64,000 nt of DNA from Fratercula arctica. Taxonomy: Eukaryota > Chordata > Aves > Charadriiformes > Alcidae. The DNA lies in the NCBI GenBank assembly GCA_947846985.1, contig CANTUZ010000024.1, positions 992,001 through 1,056,000 on the forward strand, written 5' to 3'. The stretch's first letter is position 1. Each line of letters starts with the position of its first letter. This document shows positions 19,400-31,649 of this stretch, one piece after another. The position numbers were made by a program, and so were the translations under genes. Below the pieces are notes generated by a model that was given only the letters and a program-made list of their open reading frames with translations, had not been told where the DNA came from and did no database searches.

Positions 19400-22300
19400 C
19401 ATCTGTTAATTATGGCTCTTATTTTTATTGCCTAATGTTAACTACAATAATGATGGCAAAAGTGCAATGCAAGTATTAATTGCATTCACAGAGACCCATT
19501 TCATCATCTTCAACCTTTTTACTTCCCACGTATAAATAACTACTTTCATAGTCTGTCTTAAATTCAGTTATGATTTTGCCTTTGGGTTTTCTATCCTCTT
19601 TTTTTAATGCTCTCTTAGACTGAAATTTTTATGAGAATATTGAGAAAAGTAGCTTAAAGGCATCATTTTAACATAGCTTGAGAAAGGTCTTTTAAGGAGA
19701 TATAAAATGGCAGATGGCATTTAAGGTGAAGGAGGAGCAAACACTGAAGAGAGAGAAGTTGCAGAAAACACCAAGAGAAAAGCAATGCTGAGAAATGGGA
19801 GTTTTGTTGCACAGCTGAAGACTGAGTAAAACTCTGTGTAATTAAAAGTTTTTGTCACGTAACAGCTTTCCCTGGAACCAGAGTTACATCTCTAAATATT
19901 AGCAGCAACTTGATGCAGTAGATGGATAAAGCTCTTAAAGAGTTACAGAAAGAGCAGGGGGAGAAGGATATGCCAGTTATTCCCGCAGCTGCCTGCGGTG
20001 TAATTGATATATCACCTGACATTTCTTGCCCAGCAGCCCTGTCCGACCCAGTGCTGGCATCCAGGGCTCTCCATGCTCCTGGTGGCACTTGGTCACCAGC
20101 TGCTTTTTGCTGATACAGCAGTTTGCTGCAGCTGCAAGAAGAGCCCAATCCTGCTCAGGGCAGCCTGGAAAAATGATGAGAACCAGCCCAGGCATCCAGA
20201 AACAGCTGCTCAATGAAAGCCATTTCCACTGGATTATGGCACTTTGTTTGCTGGGTCTTTAACGTCCTCTGTTAGAAAGGATTTTTCTGCCTCCACACGC
20301 GCAGCGGATAAAATACCTCTATGTGTTAGTGCTCTGTACGTATTTGCAAAGAGCTAAAACAAGCCCTTATAGCGCAGCAATAATCACAGCTTATTGGATT
20401 GAGGAGATAAATCTTGATGAATCTGAAAAGTTTGTCAGCTGTTCCTGGTTTTTTGCCCAGTAAATAAATCAACAGATATCATTCTCAAGACACTATACCA
20501 GATTACCGTGCCTGAAACTACATCTATCACCCATTATGTTGTAATAAAACTCTTCTGAGAGTTAGATTGGATCTGCAGTCTTGGGCTTTGGAAACACCTA
20601 TAAATCAAACACTAGTGAAAATAGCCTATAGTAACGTAAAAATTATAACTAAAGATGAACCAGCAAAGACAATAAGCAGAGGAACACTGGTTACTGTAGT
20701 ACCAAATATGCCCTTGCAAAGACAGATAAGCCCAGCTCATTGTTCCAAGATGCTCTTTTGACACCGTATGACCAGACTGCCCTTTACAAATTGTTGTGCT
20801 CTCCCACGTAATCTTGTTACAAAAATAACTCCTCATTACGCTCTTGCACTGCCCCGGCTGGCACTTCCCCTCGCAACCCCAACATTTATGGTTATGCCAA
20901 CACAGTGCGCTCCATCCCAGCACATTCAACATTCAAACACCCATCTACGGATGCTCAGAGTTTGCTGGCGTCATCCTGGGTTCTTCTCAGTGCTTACCAA
21001 CAGCAATGAAATAAAACCTGAGACTGAGCCATTTCCTCCACCACAGGAGCCACTCGGCAGGTGAGGAAGTGAGTTTCCTTTCCTCAAGCGTCATTAAGCT
21101 GGAGGTGATCCTCAAGATCAAGCTGAGGGCTTCTTTAGCACTTTGAACGACTCCATAGTCCACCCAGGGCCATAAGTATGTCATGTTTTATATGAAAACT
21201 CAACCTAGAAAAGCATGTCCTTTTTGTTGAGTGCATCGACTGTGATTTCAGCGAGTGTTTCTTCATTCAAGAAAACTGGGGCAGAGACGGTCTTTGTGGC
21301 TGGGCTGCCCTGATCCCAGCCCCGGGCCTGCAGTGCTGGTGGTAAAGCAGCAAAGCAGGAAGAGGACAAGATCCAGCTAAACCCTTTTGCTGCTCCACGT
21401 TATCCGGGGCTGGACTGTGTTTGCATCTCAAGGCTCATGAGCAGCCTGTTCATTGCCTTCCCCCAGCTCTTCATTCCTTCGACGGTTCTCATGTTCCCCT
21501 CGCCATGATCTCCTCCCCTCACTCATCTGTCATTATTCCTGCCTTGTGACACCTCTTCATCATCAGGGTGGAGTGTAATTGGTACAGCTGGAAAAGAGGC
21601 ATCAGGTGTGATTGTGGCATTCCTAACATATCAGCAAGTAATTTATCCCTTTCCTACAGAGAGGAAGGAAAGGACAAAATGCCACCCAACCTGGGTTTTG
21701 CCAAACTTTTTTCACAAAAAAAAGTCGAGGACCTCATTTCTCAGGCATGGCCAACAAGGCTGAGAGCTTGTGTACGGACATCTCAGCGGGTACTGAGATG
21801 AAGGACCATGAGCAGTACCCCAGGGCTGGCCCTGCTTATTTCGTGGGGCCGGGTGAGTCATTTTAGGAAGCCGATCCTTCAGAGCAGGTCAACTGCTGCA
21901 CGTCTGCACTTGTGAGCGGTGCCAGTCTGGAGTCCACATTCTCCTGGCCTGAGTCACCAGCTCCAGAGGGTCTTCCAGGCACACTCAGGAGACTGAGAAG
22001 TCCAGCTAAAACTAGCATCTCCCACCCATTACTAAAAACAGAGAGGTCAGCACCCCTTTGCACATCCAAGTAACTCTTCAAAACACACACGAGCTGCACT
22101 AAATGAAACATTTATCGAAAGTAATGAGTTCAGCCATTGCCACATTGGCTCCGAATTCCCTATTTCTTCATCCCATTTTTCCCCCTCTGGTTTTCAGGCT
22201 CCCATCCAGCACCTTACTGGGTTCAGGACCAGGTCACTCTTGCCCGTGGGCTGCGACTGGCTCCGTTTCGAGCAGGGCACAGCTCTAAGTTTCAGCACAA

Positions 22301-25300
22301 ATGTACACCTGGGCAAGAAGTTTCTGAGAATGGCTGGGAGCCTGCCAGAGCCCAGCACACCTTCCCCATGCTCGCCTTTCCAGTGTAAACAAACAGAAAT
22401 GTTGCTCTTAAACAAGGTAGGCCACAGGCAGAACTGGTAGAGCCTGGTTTCCATCGTCTGTCCTGCGTCCAACAGCTCGATGAATGGAGAACCGATTAGT
22501 CCTTTCTACTACAGCAACATCAACCAAGTCTCTACCAATTTTCATGAAACTCGTAGAGATTTAGCATTTGTTTGAACCATGCCACTGTGTCAAATTTGCT
22601 TGCAAATAATAGGTTAGGATAGTAAAATCAGGAGCGTAGAAACTTTATTTCTTGGGAAAGTCAGGTTAAAGAAGGATGAATCCCTATGAACAAAAGCAAG
22701 CAGGTGATTTCCCTGTCTGTACATCTCCCTGGAATAAAGGAGAGGACTGGGGAGGGCAGGCAGGACTTGCATCCCGGCCAGCAGCACAGGCAGCACGAGG
22801 TGCATCAGCCTGCCACCCCACAAGCCTTCTGCTAGCAGCTTCCAGACTTGCACTGTTTGCCTCGGTGAGTGCTGCCATACCACCACCAGATACGTGTCCC
22901 TGCCAGGCAAGCTCCATCTTGCCGCAGAGCACCTGCTCCTGTCCTCGGCTGCCAGCCTGACACAATGCCTTGTCCCTCCCCAGCGGGACCTTGCCCAGCC
23001 AGATCCACCACGCTGCCAGCCTGGCTTTGGTGGGGTTTCTTTCAGGACATGTTTCCCAACACGTCCTCTCTGCCCCCTTCCACCCTCTGCTCGAGACGAC
23101 ACTCCTGTTGTTGCAGCACAGCCACCCCTGAGCATTTCTTAGTTGTTTCCTCTCTATCTGCCCTCAATGCTCCTGCGTTTGGAGAGACCAGAGCTACTTT
23201 TCAGGACAGCAGAAAACAGCTTTCCACCCCAACCAGAGCAGACGCTAAACCCAAGACTTTAAGCCATTGGCCAAAATTGCAGCTTCCTGCAAAAACGAGC
23301 TGGCAAAAGGAGCTGAAATTCTCCTGCTGATGCACTGGGCAGGGAGGAAGCTAACGGGCAAGGGCACTGAAATCACCCCCACCACTAAGGGGAGCAGCCG
23401 CAACGAGTACAGCCCGTGACTCACTTCCACCGCGGCCACAGGAGGTGACTCAGGTCTCCACCAAACCCTCAGCTTTTGAGTGGAGCAAGCCAGCAGAGGC
23501 CACAACTGAGCCGACCGCCCTCTCCTGTCCCAGCCCATCTCCTCCACTGCCAGCCCTGGGAGAAGGTGGCGAGTTCCACGTGCACACGGGTGGCAGGAGC
23601 AAACTGCCACTGCCTCCATGGTCCCCACACATGGCAGGAGCGATGGCTCCGAGCTCAGGGTGATAGAGAAGGGAAAGAAAATCAAAGAGGAGTGCTCACA
23701 GCTGGACTACTACACCTGCCCAACCTCTGAGCACCACCACGAAAAGCTGGTCCATGGCCAGAGCCCTGCCCAGAAGCTGATTTTCCAATGCTAAAGCCTG
23801 TGGCTGGCTCAGGGAGCGTGTCTCAGCGAGGTCTGGGTGTGGGCAGCAGACGTGCCAGGAGGGATGGCCCCCCAGCTGCCCACAGGTGTGTCTGTGCACG
23901 CACACGCTTGGCTGTGGCCCCCACAGCACGCATCCACATGTGTGACCACACGTGCACACAGACAGCGTCCTCTGGTGGTGCAGGGCACAGGAAGGCAGGA
24001 GGACGTGTCCTGTTGGAGCTTGGAGAAGTTGAGAGGCAAGGAACACACGAGCAGCGTCAAAGCTGGTTTTCTGGTGACAGATAAAAAGCAGGACTTGGAG
24101 TCTTCTGGGCTGGAGGTAACAAGTAGTAGCTGCGTGATTAATTCTGTCTTGATCATCAACAGCATTCCCAAACACCTGGGATGAAGGCTGCCATGCAGCA
24201 CGCTGCCTCACAGGAGGTCCTCCTTTTCAGTGAAAAGCAGGTACCTTCAGAGGGAGGCAAAATAATTCTTCATAGTGATAAATGTGGGATAATCTAGTTT
24301 TACCTTCCTCCCTGCCCTGTTTCCATGTTAGGTTCATTCTTAGTCTCTAATTGCTAGAGATTTGCCTAAATTGAGACACAGAGTTTCGTACACGCTCTCT
24401 ATGCGCTGGCTAGCTTCGTATCATCGCTTGCTTTCCTTTTCCAGACCCAGACCCGTTTAAGTAAACTTGTGAGTTCCTTTGCTCTTTCAGGAAAAATATT
24501 TTATTCAATGACAGCTTCTACATATTGAATTAAAACAGCCGGCTGGATAAGTTATGAGCAAACGAAGCACAGAAAAATCCTGCTTTCACAAGGAGGATCA
24601 CTGGGTGAGAGGAACAAGATAATCCGAGATACCTGGGCCCCTTTGTGCATTCTGGGGTACAAATACAAAGGAAGGGTTTAATTAACTTCTCCATAAGTAT
24701 AGTTAACATATGTATTAAAACTGTCTCAAAATGTGAAAAGTATCCTCAAAAGCCTTGTTTCAGCCAAGAGATTAATTCCTAATTTTAATTCTGGGATTAT
24801 TCAAATGCAGAAAGAGTCTTTTAGATTAAAGGCATCGCTAGCTGGCTTTCAGTGCATTACCACAGGGAGTCTTAGAATCCAATTATCTCTGAAGAAATAT
24901 GTTAAATATGCTCATTAACATGTAAAAAAGTGGAAACGTGTATTAGAGAAAAGCTGATGTATTACACTTCTTAATGTCACAATAAATTAGCAATAAAGGC
25001 GGTTACAACAGAAATAACTTGCTGAAACGCCTAGGCAGCATAGGAAAATAAAGCATTTTATTCCAATTAGCTTAATTCCTGATAAAGACATAGATGTAGC
25101 GATAAAACTCGCTGTATAATGGGCTCCAGCCCTGGGAAAGTTTAGGAATCGTGCTTTGTGTATGGAAGGATCCAAGAGAAGGGAGGGAAGCCTGAACCTC
25201 AGTGTGAACTGCCCTCAGCAGGCAAAAGAAAGAAGGGAACACCGGGAAGAAGAGGCACAAGAGGCACATTGGGAAGGCAGTAACCACAGATGAAACCTTG

Positions 25301-28300
25301 GGGTCTCATGGCTGACAGTGCAGGCACTAACCAGGCATTTCCTTTTTTCTTTTAACCACCCAAAGCAAGCCCCATCCATTCCAGCCCCGAAGACTTCCAG
25401 CTCTCCAAACCCCGTATTTAAAGGCTTCGTCCCATTAAACCTTCAGTGCAGCACTTTCCCTCCTTCATCAGCGCTAACCCACGCTCCTGCTCTTCCCGGC
25501 TGAGCAGGAAAAATCAGAGCCACACAGGAATAAAGAGTAACTTCCTCCTTTATTTTTTGTTGGGAAACCTGACCGCTCTGACCTAACTCCCACCCCCTTG
25601 AGCCCCAGACCTTAAACAACCCCCCAAGTCCTAACACCCAACTCCAGTCCAACACCAGTCCCTGCCGTTACTGCCTGACATGCGCTCACCACACTCCCCC
25701 GACTGCTGGCAATGCTTCTGCTGTGCCCCCTTCCCTCCCAGTGCCTCCTTCATTTGCTTTCCTTCCAGTCCCTAAAGGGGCTCCGGGAAAGCTGAGGAGG
25801 GACTCTGGAGCAGGGAGGGGAGCCATGGGACCAGGGGGAAGGGTTTTACACTGACAGAGGGAGATTGAGATGAGATGTGAGGCAGAAATTCTTGGCTGTG
25901 AGGGGGGTGAGCCCCTGGCCCAGGTTGCCCAGAGAAGCTGTGGCTGCCCCATCCCTGGAGGGGTTCAAGGCCAGGTTGGACGGGGCTTGGAGCAACCTGG
26001 GCTGGTGGGAGGTGTCCCTGCCCAGGGCAGGGGGTGGCACGGGATGATCTTTAAGGTCCTTTTCGACTCCAATCATTCTAATGATTCTATGAAATTTAAG
26101 CATGACCTAAATTGTAGATCTTCAGCAATCACCATGGTGGTAATAACAGCTACTAAGTTATTTTAAAGCTCTTGCTTAACACTTAGATTTTCCACACCTT
26201 TCTTTTTGTCTGCACTTCTGACATGCGTCTTCCTCCAAACGACCACACCAAAGTCCCCGTGCTGCCGTGAGCCAGGTGTCACCTCCAGCTTCGCCCAGCC
26301 CTGGTGCACATCACTCCTCCAAACCCATCCCAGCCGGGCGGCCCACAGCCTGGGCAACCACAGCTGCCCCTTGTGCGAAAGCCCAGACCAGCCTGCTTAC
26401 AATAGCATTTTTACCAAGAAACAGAAAGAAACGGGGACTGGAAAGATGGGGATAAAATTAAGTGGTCAAACTGCTTAAAGGCAGCAACCAGAGAGCATTT
26501 TCACCAGCAGCCTAAGCCTGAATACACACTCTGCCTATCCAGAGAAGCTGGTTTGCCCAGTGCCCCGGCACATTTTCTACAGGTGAGCTCAGAAAACGGA
26601 GCTCCTTCAGCAAATACACCTCAAAGACTTGTGAATATTAGTGGAGTGAGTTTGCCAAGTTAACAAAGCGCCGCAGACTCCTTTCCTCCTCCTCCTCCGC
26701 CGCACTGTGCACCTTACCTCCATGTCTGCATGGTAAATCCACCTTGGAAAGCCAGCCCCGATTAACGTGCACTTTGGCCACTTTGAACACAAACTCCCAA
26801 AGTATTTATTCTTCTCTCAAGTGCAGATGATGATCAATCATGCTAAAGGAAGGTGCTGCCCCTCCTGCCCCAAAATTTGAGCTGTGGTGCTAATGACCCC
26901 TTTCCAGCGCCAGCAGGGCTTGAAGGTCTTGGGGTGTCCAGGAATCTCTAAGCACGTGGGGCACAGCCTTAGAGGCTGCTACACCCTCTTGGTGCTTGGT
27001 GAAAACAGAGAAATTCGAGCTCAAGCTTTATCTCAGCCAAAGGCATCGTGAGCTAATCGTGTTAAGCAATTCAGCTCTGCTGGAAGAGCAGTTTTCAGGG
27101 TAAAGATCAGCACAAAAGCCGCTTTTCTCTTGCAGAGGAGTTCCAAGGAAGACCAGCTTCTTCCCAGACCTTTTCAGAGAGACCCCTGCCAGCCCCTTCC
27201 CAATCCTCTTCGAACCCCCCCCAGCACCATCACAAACCAGGTGTGAGCTCAGGCAAAGCCTCCCCTCCTATTTCACGGCTCTTCGAGGCAGCGCTGCTGA
27301 AGTTTGGTGGGATTTCGTTAGCACAAGGCTCAGAAGCACCTGCCCTCCGCTCCCTGCGTTCACCATGATTTATTGCAAGCTCCGCTAAAGGTGGTGTTTC
27401 CCTCTTTTGCATTCTGCAGCGCTTTTAACCTCTTCACACATTGTTTGACCCTCTAACCTTTTCTGCTTCATAAAGCACGTATGAAACGCTATACAACATA
27501 AACCTGTTATTGTCTACGGCTGTCTACAAGAGGAGAAACCGCCCTGCGCAGGGTCTGGGTGGTTTGACTAGAAATAACTTCAGCAAGAACACCCTAAACG
27601 CTTTTGCGTGCCCCAGCAAATGCCCCCCACCCTTATCGCAGCTTAATGAGAAGGGGAGCAGCCAACGTGCCGCATGGTAAGAGGAAAGTGGTGCGCTTCC
27701 ACGCAGATGTGAGAAGAAGGTTGATAGACTGAGAGGCAGAAAGAAAAGGGAGATCACGGCTCCTCCCTGGGCACTGACAGAAGAGCTGCTTGATGGTACT
27801 TGGGATTAAACCTGCAATGTACGAGAAGCCTCTCAGCTTAAAGAAAGGGCATGGTTTGGACAAAACTGGCCGGAGAAAAAGCAGCCCTGAGCTCAGGAGG
27901 ACTCAGCACACAAAGGACAGAACAACCCACAGAGCTCTCCTGACCCTGCAGCCTCCCGTATTTATTCCCTCCCAGCCCTTCCCTGCCCACCTGCGAGGAT
28001 TTCACACCACCCAAGTGGGACCCATTAACTTTCCCCCTGCCAGGCCCAGAGCAAGCCAGGGCATCTTCCTGAAAGCACTTTTAGTACAAAACTGGACGTG
28101 TTTCATTTTCTGTGCCCAAAACACCTTGCACTTTAAAAGCTACATGGACTTCTGACATCTTTTTTTTCCGGTCTTTCTTATTAACCATGAATTGGCCAAG
28201 AAATGGACTTTAAAAAATAGAAAGCTGTAGTGAGGGCACCTCAAAGTCTCACCCAAAGTGCCCAGGAGACAACTTTCATATCACGCTACATTTGCAGCAC

Positions 28301-29040
28301 CTGGGGGGCGATAAGACAGCATAGGGCGATGTAACATTTATTTTCCTGAGCAAACAGCAATAATTGCATTTAGGCCTGTGGGCCTCCCAGTTAACCCACT
28401 GGTGGCCTCAGCCACAGGGTTGCAGTGGGGACTGGTGCTGGATGGAGCGCAGGGATTTGAAATCCCATGTGCCTCAGTTTCCCCTTCTGGTAAATGGGCG
28501 ATTGAAGCCCACCATGCCCACAGTCCCCAGCTGCTCGCTGGCCCTGGGACACGCCATGTCACCCCTCTGTCCTGCTCCAAGTGCCACTTGGTGGCACTCT
28601 TTGAAAAGATTTCTCTGCTGAAAGGATTTCTTTTCTCGACGCCTACCTCCCCGTCGGGAGTTTCTGGAAGGAATCGCATTCATCTTGATGTGATCAGATT
28701 AATCTTGATGCATCACAATATCCTCATTTTTCTCCCTTTGTTTTCTTTTCTCTTTATTCACCATGAAATCAGTCCTGGGCGGTCTCCTCCCCTGCGTGTC
28801 AATCACTGGGCATCTTCTCACAAAACACATTTGCCAAACACAAGAGTCCTGGGCGTTGCTCAGACATCACCTTAAACTAAATCCTCCGGTGGTAAAAATA
28901 GCCTTTTCTGTTAAATTCCACTGAAGTGTGTCTGCAGGTGGGGCAAGCTTAGGAAGGATCATGCATTAGCTCCGGAGAAAAGCATCAGAGCAGTAGTTAA
29001 TGAGAAAGAGACAAATGAAGACAGGGGCTTGACAATGTAA
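19400..29040. other. Long intergenic stretch, no supported gene
   Basis: About 9.6 kb without a TATA-exon-donor plus coding-exon pattern. It has one clear CR1 fragment (25,790-26,092) and many short frames of no recognisable family. A GC-rich part at 22,680-23,330 gives Cys/Pro-containing translations broken over frames (see findings). The rest looks like ordinary intergenic DNA. Confidence 0.5.
25790..26092 (+). mobile_element. CR1 LINE 3' fragment
   Basis: Contains 'GAGATGAGATGTGAGGCAGA', 'TTGCCCAGAGAAGCTGTGGC' and 'GGGATGATCTTTAAGGTCCT', ending ATGATTCTATG at 26,082-26,092. The left edge is approximate. Confidence 0.85.
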
Positions 29041-29050
29041 TTGGGCATGG

Positions 29051-29086
29051 GATGATTCAGGTCGCCCTGCCGAAGGGGTGTCTCCT
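29051..29086 (+). promoter_or_regulatory. Upstream promoter module of CRNN shared with SCFN
   Basis: GATGATTCAGG (29,051-29,061), an 11-base gap, AAGGGGTGTCTCCT (29,073-29,086). The SCFN promoter has GATGAATCAGG, an 11-base gap, AAAGGGTGTCTCCT at 35,610-35,645. TGAWTCA resembles a variant AP-1 site. Confidence 0.6.
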
Positions 29087-29116
29087 CGGGAAGATGCAGG
29101 CTGTGATCCTCAACTC

Positions 29117-29124
29117 TATATAAG
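29117..29124 (+). promoter_or_regulatory. TATA box of CRNN
   Basis: TATATAAG, about 30 bases upstream of the expected transcription start. Confidence 0.75.
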
Positions 29125-29146
29125 ACGACCGAGAGCTGACCTGGTC

Positions 29147-29189
29147 CAGACTACGCTCCCGAAGCTCCGCGCTCCTGCTACTCGTCCAG
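29147..29189 (+). other. CRNN: Noncoding exon 1 of CRNN
   Basis: Ends CTCGTCCAG with donor GTAAGC at 29,190. The intron runs to the acceptor CTCACAG at 29,701-29,707. The 5' end is estimated from the TATA box. Confidence 0.7.
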
Positions 29190-29729
29190 GTAAGCCTGGA
29201 CACACTTTTTACACTGTTTGACTTTGCTACCAGTAGGAAAGCAGGAGCTCTTGGCTGTGAGGACGTCCCTGGAGCTGCCACTGCCGAACTCTCCTAAAGG
29301 GGAAAAAAAAAATAAAAAGAACACAGTAAAAGAGGCCTGGATTTACACTATTCCATGGTTCGGAAGAGATGATCTCCATTCACAGCCCTGCTCTGCTCCA
29401 GAGAAAGCCAAATGGGATTTTTTTGCTCTCCTCCCTCACTGTGTGCCCCCAGCCTTTCAGCTCTCACTGTCCTTCACCTCTCCAGCCATCACCTGCTGGT
29501 CCTCAATCCCAGTCATCTCCATAGCTGAGTTCCCTTTTCCAGATGTGCTTTCCTCGCTCTGTCTTTCCCTTCCCTTACACTGTTTCATTTTATCTGTGCC
29601 CTTCTCCGGCTCTTCTTTCCCTCTCACAGCGTTTTTTTAAGACCAACTTGTCTGAAAACCAGACAAAGAAAAAAAAAAAGCCCTTTTTGTCTGTGTTTTT
29701 CTCACAGGCTACCTCAGTTTTGCAAGGAG

Positions 29730-31421
29730 ATGGCCCAGCCCGAGGAAAATATCCCTGACATCGGTGCTCCTGTCTACCTGTGTGTCGGAAGCGACGGCAA
29801 CTGCAGCCCCCTGAGCAGGGAGGAGCTGAGGCAGCTCATTGAGCAGGAGTTCGAGGACGCGATGGAGGTGAGGATCTGGCCCCGCCACTGGCACCTTTGG
29901 GCTGTAGTACTGGGATCAGTAAAGCCAGGCACTCCCGTGTGGGTGTGCAGGACACATGGCTCCCTGGGAAAGGCACAGGTGCCTTCAAAGCCCAGGATCC
30001 ACAGGGAAGAAGAGAGGATGATCATTGACTCAGTGCCAGCAGCTTGTAGAGCTCGTTGTGGGGAGCAACACAAGCCACAGTGTGGGGGGCCATGGGGCTG
30101 AATTTCTGTCCTGAGACTGCTTGAGTGCTCCTAGGGTGGTGGCACAAATGGCTCATGGGCTTTGCCAAGACCGTTTGTCTCTTTACAGAACCCTCATGAC
30201 CCCAAAACCGTCAAGAAAGTGCTGCGCTTCCTGGATGACGACAGCAACCGCAGGGTTGACTTCAGTGAGTTGCTCAGCCTGGTTTTCCGCACGGCCAAGG
30301 CTTGTTACAAGCCGCTGCAGCCTGGCCAGGGGCAGGAAGATGGTCAAGAGCCGACAGAGGAAGAGAAAGCAGGTGGGGAACAGCCACCAAGGCTGCACAC
30401 AGCGGGGAGGGTCTCCCGCAACCGGCAGGTCCCTGAGCAGGGTGTGAACAATCAGGACACTGACAACCATCAGACTCAGGAGGGTGAGACACCAGAGGAG
30501 GACCAAGACAACCGTCAGAACCAAGAGGGTGAGACACCAGAGGAGGACCAAGACAACCGTCAGAACCAAGAGGGTGAGACACCAGAGGAGGACCAAGACA
30601 ACCATCAAAACCAAGAGGGTGAGACACCAAAGCAGGACCAGGACAACCATCAAACCCAGGAGGGTGAGACACCAAAGCAGGACCAGGACAACCATCAAAC
30701 CCAGGAGGGTGAGACACCAAAGCAGGACCGGGACAACCGTCAAACCCAGGAGGGTGAGACACCAAAGCAGGACCAGGACAACCATCAAACCCAGGAGGGT
30801 GAGACACCAAAGCAGGACCAGGACAACCGTCAAACCCAGGAGGGTGAGACAGCAAAGCAGGACCGGGACAACCATCAGGATGACAGAACTGGAGCATCAG
30901 AAGGGGATCCAGAGAGAGGTGAGATTCTGGACACTGCAACCCCAGAGCAGAACAGAAATACTCATAAGGCTGAAGAGACTAAGTCACCAAAACGTGACCC
31001 AAAAACCCACCAGGCCAAAAAAACCGAGGCACCAGGACAGGGTTCAAACCACCATCAGAGTCCAGAGACAGAGTCAGCAGAGCAGGACCTGAATTGTCCC
31101 TCTGAGACACAAGGAAGAGACCCAAAGAACAAGACTCAGGTCTGCGAGGCCCCTCAGCAGGACCCCAACCGCAACAAGACCCAGAAGCTGCTGCCCCCAC
31201 AGCAGGGTGCAAGCCCCTGTCGGGATCCCAAGCCCCAGGGAACACACCACGACCCAGCTTTCCATTGGGTCCTTGAATCCAAGGTGCTGGAGCAGGAGCA
31301 CAGCGGGGCAGAGGCTCCATCTTGTCCATCACAACCTCAACAAGACACTCATCAGCACAAACAACCCCCTATCGAGCAACAGGTTCTGCAGTCTCTGTAT
31401 CAGTGGCCACCACAGCAGTAA
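29730..31421 (+). CDS. CRNN: Cornulin, S100-fused-type protein (456 aa, two coding exons)
   Basis: Coding exons are 29,730-29,867 (46 codons, MAQPEENIPDIGAP...) and 30,189-31,421 (410 codons plus stop). The intron has donor GTGAGG and acceptor TTTACAG in phase 0, the standard S100-fused layout. Residues 1 to about 90 are an S100-like EF-hand pair. The second loop is DDDSNRRVDFSE, keeping acidic positions 1 and 3 and Glu12 but with Arg at the usually glycine position 6. Nine 15-residue repeats (EGETPKQDQDNHQTQ type) follow, then degenerate Gln/Lys/Pro-rich sequence ending YQWPPQQ. Cornulin is an EDC protein of differentiating squamous epithelium; the assignment rests on the EF-hand unit, the Gln-rich repeats, the size, and the position next to the trichohyalin-like gene. 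Gln and Lys suggest a transglutaminase substrate (inference). The promoter module is shared with SCFN. Confidence 0.88.
30479..30883 (+). repeat. 45-bp tandem repeats in CRNN (9 units)
   Basis: Nine units of 15 codons beginning GAGGGTGAGACACC. The first three (PEEDQDN, HQNQ or RQNQ) and the next six (PKQD, QTQ) form two subtypes. The last unit is degenerate. Confidence 0.9.
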
Positions 31422-31628
31422 AGGCAAGTCTAAGTGAAACTGTTGCCCCCTGCAAGGAGGTACATTTTGCCCTGTCCCACTCTGTTTTTTGCATTTCTAT
31501 TTGTCATCTCTTGCCCAATTCCTTATTAACCCTGGGCTCCACCTCCCCTGGTTTGTACTGGGCTATGCATGACTAGAGACCTTCCCTCTTACTCTGTCTT
31601 GGGCTGCTTCTGCCTGTGTAAGCAAAAC

Positions 31629-31634
31629 AATAAA
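31629..31634 (+). terminator. Polyadenylation signal AATAAA of CRNN
   Basis: 208 bases past the stop codon at 31,421. Confidence 0.8.
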
Positions 31635-31649
31635 ACTGAAGACAAAACG

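Noticed and set aside
30183..30875. Hydrophobic minus-strand frame with LLWCLTLLGL repeats that could look like a membrane protein
   Set aside because: It is antisense to the Gln/Asp-rich cornulin repeats; the hydrophobicity follows from complementing those codons.
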